DNA of 64,000 nt, taken from positions 1-64,000 of the forward strand of contig CAZEHO010000007.1 in NCBI GenBank assembly GCA_964511945.1, in the 5' to 3' direction. The stretch is from CAZEHO01 sp964511945 (GTDB lineage Bacteria; Actinomycetota; Acidimicrobiia; Spongiisociales; UBA11373). Position 1 is the stretch's first letter. Each line of letters starts with the position of its first letter. Of this stretch, positions 58,774-64,000 are shown piece after piece. Under the pieces are notes generated by a model. That model saw nothing but the letters and a program-made list of their open reading frames with translations, did no database searches and was not told the origin of the DNA. The position numbers and the translations under genes were made by a program.

Positions 58774-58817
58774 CGTTATCGGAGGATCACAAGGCGAAGA
58801 GACCGGCCCGGTCGATC

Positions 58818-59411
58818 ATGGCTCGACGTGCTGCCATCCTGCTGATGTTGCTGCTGATAGGCGTCGCCGCTCCGGCGGCGGCCACTGAGAGTGACGACTC
58901 CTGGACTCATTTCGAGCGGGGCCCACTCGACTTCGCCGAGCTCAGCCACTGGGTCGCCAACGTCTTCCCCGAGTCCTTCCTGGTGTGTCCCGTCGACGGT
59001 CCGGTCAGCTTCTCCGACACCTGGGCCGAGGCCCGCGCCTGGGGCCGCACCCACAAGGGAACCGACGTGGATGCCAGGCGAGGAACACCACTCGTGGCGA
59101 TCGAGCGGGGCATCATTCTGCAGACCGGGTGGCATTGGGCGGGAGGGTTCGGTGTTTATCTCTTCGGATCCAGGACGCACGATGTCTACTACTACGCCCA
59201 TCTTCAGTGGATCAATCCGCGGATCACCCGCGGGGCGACCGTTGAGGCCGGCGACCTGCTCGGGTGGGTCGGCTCGACCGGCAATGCCGAAATGCCGCAC
59301 CTCCACTTCGGATGGATGCCGGACCACGGGTGGGATTGGATCAAGCTCGGCTTGATGGAGAACCCGTATCAGTTGCTGTCGGTGGTATGCGCGTCAACCC
59401 GCCAGGGCTGA
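58818..59411 (+). CDS. M23-family secreted peptidase
   Basis: A 197-residue exported LytM/M23 endopeptidase that would cut peptidoglycan cross-bridges. It has an N-terminal signal peptide (about 1-22). The zinc ligands H79 and D83 (HKGTD) and H163 in HLHFG (161-165), with H128 near the site, are present. The ATG at 58818 begins the signal peptide. The 3' end overlaps the convergent membrane gene by 18 nt. Confidence 0.88.
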   Translation: MARRAAILLMLLLIGVAAPAAATESDDSWTHFERGPLDFAELSHWVANVFPESFLVCPVDGPVSFSDTWAEARAWGRTHKGTDVDARRGTPLVAIERGIILQTGWHWAGGFGVYLFGSRTHDVYYYAHLQWINPRITRGATVEAGDLLGWVGSTGNAEMPHLHFGWMPDHGWDWIKLGLMENPYQLLSVVCASTRQG

Positions 59412-60038
59412 CACCGCAAACACCAGTCCGATCCCGGCGGCCAGTGCGGCTGCGCTGAGCCCGGCCATCGTGCGGAACGCCCCCGGAGAGACCTTGTCAC
59501 TGTGGAGGGCGTGGATCGCAGCCATCATCCCCATGCCGATGCACAGGGAGACGGCGATGGCTGCGACCGCGGCCAGGATCCCGAGCGGCGAGGTCACCGA
59601 TCCACCCTGCAGGATGACTCGGTACACGGCGGCTGCTCCGAGTGTCTCGGCGGCACAGAGTGCTGCATTGAAGGCGACCTTGGTCGGGTGACGGCGATGA
59701 AGCCCGTCCGCAGTCGCGGTGGCGATGAGACGGCCGGCAAGGACCACCAGGGGCGATGCAAATGCCAGGCCAAAGACCAGTACGGCGTCCGCCGGGAAGA
59801 AGATGTCGCTGAAGCTGCGAGCAGGTCGTGTGACGGCGACGACCTCAATCGCAAGGCCCGCGAGCAGGATGATCAGCAGTCCGGCGCTGAACGACGCCTC
59901 AGGCGCCGGGAGGGCATCGACGGCGAGCCCCGGCAGGCAGGTGAGACCGATCGGTGCGGCGAGCATCCAGAGCGCGCCGGACCTGAAGGCCGGGGCCTCC
60001 AGGGTCGAACCACTCTTGGTTGTCGTCGGCGCCGTCAT
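59394..60038 (-). CDS. multi-pass membrane protein, unknown
   Basis: A 214-residue protein with about six hydrophobic helices. It resembles sensor-type membrane domains found before GGDEF or HD-GYP modules (MASE-like), but stands alone. No catalytic motif. It overlaps the M23 gene end to end. The ATG start at 60038 precedes a short polar N-terminus. Confidence 0.55.
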   Translation of the reverse strand: MTAPTTTKSGSTLEAPAFRSGALWMLAAPIGLTCLPGLAVDALPAPEASFSAGLLIILLAGLAIEVVAVTRPARSFSDIFFPADAVLVFGLAFASPLVVLAGRLIATATADGLHRRHPTKVAFNAALCAAETLGAAAVYRVILQGGSVTSPLGILAAVAAIAVSLCIGMGMMAAIHALHSDKVSPGAFRTMAGLSAAALAAGIGLVFAVSALAG

Positions 60039-60131
60039 GGTCGTCGCTCCTGCCGTCGGGGAGGACGCTCACATGTGGCATCGACGGCAGCGGCACCGGA
60101 TCTGCTCGCCATTATCCGATGCACGAACGGA

Positions 60132-60719
60132 CTAGTCAGTCGAGTGCCGGTTCTGCATAGCCCGCTCCATGGCCTGGAGCGAGGCGGCTGCGAAGCGCGC
60201 CTGGACCCGGCGGGCGACAGGAGGGATCATCCGGGCCAGTGGATGGCGCAGCTGTGAGTATGCGGTGATCCGATAGCGGACGGTCCCATCGGTTTCGAGC
60301 ACCACTTCGAACCGCTCCTCACCGGAGGCCGCATGTCCCTCGACGGTGCCGTACGCAAGCCCGGAGATCCTCGGCTCGTCGATGACCTGCACGACCCGTG
60401 TTGGGTTGAGGGTCCACAGGCCGCCGCTGCGCGCTGCGACGACCACGGTCAGGCCGGGCCGGATCACCGGCGCATCGGGGTAGACCCGAACCCATGGGAT
60501 ATCGAACATCGACCACGATCGAATCGCGGTGGCCGCCTGCTCGAAGGCGGAGTCGCCGCGGCCGAGTTCGACGCTTCGCCGCGACACCCGGTAGCGATCG
60601 GGAACCGGCCCCGCCGTCATCCCGATGGGCTGATACGACAGCGGCTTCCGTTCTGCTCGTTCGAGGAAGCGGTCGAGATGCCCCCTGCCGGGCTTGGTCA
60701 GCCGCACACCAGAGGTCAT
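60132..60719 (-). CDS. DUF1990 family protein
   Basis: A 195-residue DUF1990 protein, a SRPBCC-like ligand-binding fold. Segments typical of the family: SYQPIGMT, GDSAFEQAATAIRSWSMFDIPWVR, YGTVEGHAASGEERFEV. Function unknown. The ATG at 60719 overlaps the surE stop (ATGA), so the two are co-translated. Confidence 0.82.
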   Translation of the reverse strand: MTSGVRLTKPGRGHLDRFLERAERKPLSYQPIGMTAGPVPDRYRVSRRSVELGRGDSAFEQAATAIRSWSMFDIPWVRVYPDAPVIRPGLTVVVAARSGGLWTLNPTRVVQVIDEPRISGLAYGTVEGHAASGEERFEVVLETDGTVRYRITAYSQLRHPLARMIPPVARRVQARFAAASLQAMERAMQNRHSTD

Positions 60720-61510
60720 CCAGATCCCTCGAATGCGGCTTGAAGCTCGTCGGGGAATCCACCCGTCCCGGTGCCGCGAACGGCGCTGATCGAGATGAGG
60801 CCGGCGTCGGCAGCTTCCAGATCGGTGTTCTGCAGCGGGCCCTGTGGCACCAGGCCTCCGCCGTATGCATGCCGGTACCGACCCGGCTCCACTTCCCGGA
60901 AGAGCTGCTCGTAACCGACCCCGGCGACCGTCGTCACTACCCGTCTCGTCCCGGGACCGGCCGTATCGGGGAGGTTTGCACTGAGGACCGCCCCTGTGGG
61001 CGCCATCGCGAAGTGAACGGCGGCCAGGTCTGCGGCGACGGCGGCCAGCCGTTCCCACATCTCCAGCGAATCCGGCGTTTCGGCCCAGGGCCGCCACTCC
61101 TCCCAGGGCCTCGTCGATCCGGCCGAGAACGCGATGCCGTCCACCCCGCACAGCGCCCCTTCGAGCACGGCCCCGATCGTTCCGCTCGATTGGATGTAGG
61201 CGGCCCCGTGGTTGTACCCGTAGTTGATGCCTGCGACCACGAGGCGGGGTGGGCTCTCGAATAGGTTGTTGATGCCGAGCTGGGTGCAATCGGCCGGATA
61301 CCCCGAACAGGAGTAGATGGCTAGACCATCGTGCTCAATTGATCGAACCTCGATATCTCCGAAGCGCGTGATGGCTTTGCCGACCCACGAGCGCTCGGTT
61401 TCGGGCACGACGATGCGGACCGGGGCGATGTCGGAGATCGCACGGGCCAGCGCGGGGAGGCCGGTGGCATAGACCCCGTCATCGTTGGTGAGCAGAATCC
61501 AGTCCGTCAC
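60716..61510 (-). CDS. surE: 5'/3'-nucleotidase SurE
   Basis: A 264-residue SurE phosphatase acting on nucleoside monophosphates. The metal-binding LLTNDDG start, VPETERSWVGKAITR and GINYGYNHGAAYIQSSGTIGAVLEGA are diagnostic. I chose the GTG at 61510 (VTDWILLTNDDG), since TACAGT lies 7 nt upstream; a GTG-ATG pair 18-21 nt before is an alternative. Confidence 0.9.
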   Translation of the reverse strand: MTDWILLTNDDGVYATGLPALARAISDIAPVRIVVPETERSWVGKAITRFGDIEVRSIEHDGLAIYSCSGYPADCTQLGINNLFESPPRLVVAGINYGYNHGAAYIQSSGTIGAVLEGALCGVDGIAFSAGSTRPWEEWRPWAETPDSLEMWERLAAVAADLAAVHFAMAPTGAVLSANLPDTAGPGTRRVVTTVAGVGYEQLFREVEPGRYRHAYGGGLVPQGPLQNTDLEAADAGLISISAVRGTGTGGFPDELQAAFEGSG

Positions 61511-61517
61511 TTGAAGC

Positions 61518-61523
61518 ACTGTA
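61518..61523 (-). promoter_or_regulatory. -10 element of surE
   Basis: TACAGT on the minus strand ends 7 nt before the surE GTG. Leaderless pattern. Confidence 0.4.
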
Positions 61524-61782
61524 GGCATCACCGGAGTGCTGCCCGGCGGTGGGACCTTCGGCTCCTGTGACTGTCGGGCGTCCGGGTCAGGCCGGCGGGA
61601 TGGCTGTCTCCACCCCTCACCGGAAACGATTCAGGCCCCTGTCGTACGCAGGTGGCGATCCACATCAGAGCGGGCCAGCGACTCTCTGCTGGCCGATCCC
61701 TTGGGGAACCACCTGGTGATGATCCCGGGCCGGCACGCGGCGCGGCTACGGCGCTGCTTCGACTTCATTGTGGGCTGAGGCG

Positions 61783-62964
61783 CTACAGCCTGCGCCAGAC
61801 CCTCCAGAGTGCGTCGGAGTCGCTGAGGGGGTCACCGTGGACCAGGAACCCATCGGCCGGGCCTCCCTCCCGGAGGACTCCGGCGTCCGGTTCCCCGAGC
61901 AGTTCTCCGCCCCGCCAGGTGGCCGCCGCCAGCGCTTCCCAGGGTTCCATGCCGGCATCGGCCAGCGCCCGAACCTCCCACGCCAGGTGACCGGCACGGA
62001 GTGACCCTCCACCGAAGTCGCTGCCAGCGGCAATCCTGACCCCAGCGGCGCGCGCTCGCCCCAGGCTCTCCCGGGCGGCCTCCAGCCGTTCCCCGATCCG
62101 GCCGCGACCGTCGTCGGATGTGAACCGCTCGATGCTGGTGGTGTGTCCAAACGACTCCCACGACAGCATTACCGCATGGGTGGTGACCAGGAAGGTGCCG
62201 CGTTCCGCCATCTCGGCTGCCACCCCCTCATCGATGCGCTCGCCGTGCTCGATCGACGTCACTCCGCCTTGCACGGCGGCTCGGGTGCCGCCCAACTGGG
62301 TGGCATGCGCGGTGACGGCCGCATCGTTGTCGCTTGCCGCCTGCACCACCCGGGCGACCTCCCCGGCCGTGAATGGTGAGGCTTCGGGATCGGGCCCGTC
62401 CATGTAGAGCTTGAGGTGGTCGGCCCCGTCGGCGAGTTGCCGCTGGGCCGCCGCGACGAGGGCGTCGCCATCCGCTGCCTGGACCAGGAAGTCGGCGCCC
62501 GGCAGGGCACCTTCCTTGCCCATCCAGGTTCCGGCGGCCCGGAGGTAGGGGCGGTCGCGGCGTTCGGTCCAGCGAGAGCGCACGGTGAGGGCGAGTGCCC
62601 GCGAGGCTCCGTCGGCCTCCCGTGTGGGGGAGCCCACGTCGCGAGCCCAGAAGATCCCGGCATCGAGCAGCAGACGTCCGTTCTCCTCCGCCACCTCGAG
62701 GAGCGCTTCAGTCGGATCGTTGATCCGCTCGATCCAGTGGGATCCACCGGGGAGCGTGATGTGGCTGTGTGCGTCCACCATGCCCGGCACCAAGGTCGAA
62801 CCCCCTGCGTCGACGACCGTCGCACCGGGGCCCGGGTCCGGTTCGTCACCGCTCGGGCGGATCCACAGGATGTGGTGCCCCTCGACGAGGACGCTCATGT
62901 CCAGATCGAGCCGATCGGAGCGAGCGTCCGTGATGGCCAGGTTGCGGTACAGAGTGCGCGTCAT
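61783..62964 (-). CDS. metal-dependent amidohydrolase
   Basis: A 393-residue amidohydrolase-superfamily enzyme with a TIM-barrel metal site. Visible: VPGMVDAHSHITLPG (HxH), DHLKLYMDG (Lys), TAHATQLGG (His), IEHGERID (His) and AAGSDFGGG (Asp). It is close to prolidase-like or imidazolonepropionase-like hydrolases; the substrate is unknown. No signal peptide. The 272-bp stretch between it and surE shows no convincing gene. Confidence 0.87.
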   Translation of the reverse strand: MTRTLYRNLAITDARSDRLDLDMSVLVEGHHILWIRPSGDEPDPGPGATVVDAGGSTLVPGMVDAHSHITLPGGSHWIERINDPTEALLEVAEENGRLLLDAGIFWARDVGSPTREADGASRALALTVRSRWTERRDRPYLRAAGTWMGKEGALPGADFLVQAADGDALVAAAQRQLADGADHLKLYMDGPDPEASPFTAGEVARVVQAASDNDAAVTAHATQLGGTRAAVQGGVTSIEHGERIDEGVAAEMAERGTFLVTTHAVMLSWESFGHTTSIERFTSDDGRGRIGERLEAARESLGRARAAGVRIAAGSDFGGGSLRAGHLAWEVRALADAGMEPWEALAAATWRGGELLGEPDAGVLREGGPADGFLVHGDPLSDSDALWRVWRRL

Positions 62965-63013
62965 GGACGGAAACTAATCACTTCGAGTCGGTGAACCTCT
63001 GGCGAATCGCCAA

Positions 63014-64000
63014 TCACACAGCCCGCTCCCGAACCACCGAGGCGATATCCAGGCGGCGCACGTGGCGCAGGCCCGGGATCTGGGAGAGCAGGGTCACCGC
63101 GATGATGAAGAGCGCAGACACAACGATCGTCCGCGGCTGCATCGACAGCGTGAAGGTGAACTGGTCGTTGTCGTACGCCGCCATGAACTCCATGGCGGTC
63201 AGATAACCGACGAACAGGCCGGGCACGATGCCGAGTAGCGTCACGATCACGTTCTCGGCGGTGATGAGTCGGGCAATGCGGTTCTCCGTCATCCCCGCCG
63301 CTCGCAATGTCGCCACCTCGACCGTTCGCTCCGCGATGTTCACCGACATCGTGTTGAAGATGATCCCGAAGGCGAGCAGGCCGCCGAACAGCAGCATGAT
63401 CCCGACGAAGGCATAGAACAGGCCCATGAACGAGCGCAGGGTGTTCTCGAACGCCCTGGTGCCGGCAACGGCAATGACGCCGTCGACATCCTGGAGGCGG
63501 TTGCGCATGACGTCGGGATCGGCGTTCTCATCGAACTGCACGGCGGCCCCGAAGATGACACCCTCAGCGGTATCCGTTCCACCGTCGGACGCGGCCGCCA
63601 GGGCATCGGCGTCGAGCGACACGAGTGACTCGAGGTGGGTCAGCGACGTGTACGCATAGGTCCCTAGGGGTTCGTCGACAAAGCCGGCGACCCGCTCGGT
63701 GAATACCGCATTCAGTGAGGGCACCCGGACGGCGACGGTGTCGCCGACTTCGATCCCGAGCATCCCGCTGAGATCCTCGCCGAGCAGTACCCCGTCACCG
63801 GGTAGGGCGAGGACGCCGTCATCGCCGAGGAAGCGGTGCATGGTGGTGCCGTCGACGTACGCCTCGAGGCTGGTGGCATAACGCTCCCCGTTGGCCTCCA
63901 CCGCGACCGGTGCCCGCAGGGTCGGCTCCGCAGCGGCGACGCCGTCAACCGCGCCGACGGCGGCGACCAACTCTGCGCTGGGTGGCTCCGAGAACACCAC
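63014..64000 (-). CDS. FtsX-type ABC permease, partial
   Basis: The C-terminal part (328 residues shown) of a permease of the FtsX/MacB type, cut by the right window edge. It has an extracytoplasmic domain (about 1-185), then helices near 190-220, 240-270 and 290-312, with the family motif FNTMSVNIAERTVEVATLRAAGMTENRI. It probably works with an ABC ATPase in lipoprotein or peptide export. The true start lies beyond 64000. Confidence 0.85.
   Translation of the reverse strand: MVFSEPPSAELVAAVGAVDGVAAAEPTLRAPVAVEANGERYATSLEAYVDGTTMHRFLGDDGVLALPGDGVLLGEDLSGMLGIEVGDTVAVRVPSLNAVFTERVAGFVDEPLGTYAYTSLTHLESLVSLDADALAAASDGGTDTAEGVIFGAAVQFDENADPDVMRNRLQDVDGVIAVAGTRAFENTLRSFMGLFYAFVGIMLLFGGLLAFGIIFNTMSVNIAERTVEVATLRAAGMTENRIARLITAENVIVTLLGIVPGLFVGYLTAMEFMAAYDNDQFTFTLSMQPRTIVVSALFIIAVTLLSQIPGLRHVRRLDIASVVRERAV

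Noticed and set aside
61536..61778. 80-codon frame between surE and the amidohydrolase
   Set aside because: No ribosome site, no domain and atypical composition; treated as non-coding.

Overview
The window is a high-GC bacterial chromosome segment containing the replication origin region of an actinobacterium. The core runs cca, an ECF sigma factor, trxB-trxA, a cwlM-like gene, parB-parA-rsmG, jag-yidC-yidD-rnpA-rpmH, then dnaA-dnaN-recF-dciA-gyrB-gyrA and a DUF3566 membrane protein. That order is the classical actinobacterial one. An Rv1086-like prenyltransferase, the DUF3566 gene after gyrA and the sigma/trx/cwlM block support the assignment. Acidimicrobiia or a sister class would fit, but this is inference, because no rRNA or ribosomal-protein set beyond rpmH is present.

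Layout. 0-5.6 kb: a 1760-residue LPXTG surface protein. 5.9-16 kb: mostly unlinked envelope and lipid genes (isoprenyl transferase, duplicated zinc-metalloprotease lipoprotein, GT4 glycosyltransferase, SDR plus DUF1295 pair, beta-propeller-like lipoprotein, HlyIII, LON-domain protein). 16.3-18.2 kb: a two-component system. 18.3-20.9 kb: a tightly overlapping five-gene minus-strand operon with a ferric-reductase-like membrane protein, a divergent ApbE flavin transferase and three small exported or anchored proteins, one ending in an Asp/Glu tail. 21-24.7 kb: a lipoprotein divergent from an ECF sigma factor, followed by a GerMN/Gmad2 membrane protein in the usual anti-sigma position. 25-30.7 kb: cca, pilT, an HDAC-family deacetylase, GNAT and DegV. 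30.7-49.7 kb: the origin core. 49.9-52.6 kb: an MFS exporter operon led by an ArsR-type repressor with two clear operators. 52.8-55.7 kb: a cobalamin riboswitch and btuF-btuC-btuD. 55.7-64 kb: VIT1-like, PPK2, DUF523/DUF1722, M23 peptidase, SurE, amidohydrolase and a truncated FtsX-type permease.

How it works together. The rpmH operon and dnaA diverge from a control region carrying DnaA boxes. dnaA-dnaN flank a second short region with DnaA-box-like sites. A perfect parS core lies between jag and rsmG, about 3 kb from dnaA, next to parAB. The ArsR operator sits exactly in the spacer of a near-consensus promoter. The B12 riboswitch ends in a hairpin that covers the btuF Shine-Dalgarno. Many genes overlap by ATGA, GTGA or TGATG, so translational coupling looks common. 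Several solitary genes have a TAnnnT hexamer 6-9 nt before the start codon and no Shine-Dalgarno, which suggests leaderless mRNAs.

Structure not explained by genes: (1) intergenic arrays with a 7-bp period at about nine places, often palindromic; (2) an interspersed GC-rich hairpin element in three copies, one carrying three perfect 31-bp tandem units. Notable proteins: GyrA with an altered quinolone-binding motif (HPHSND), a CwlM-like protein without amidase metal ligands, an ApbE with changed metal-site residues, and rnpA with no ordinary start codon outside rpmH. No tRNA, rRNA, CRISPR array, transposase or prophage gene was recognised.
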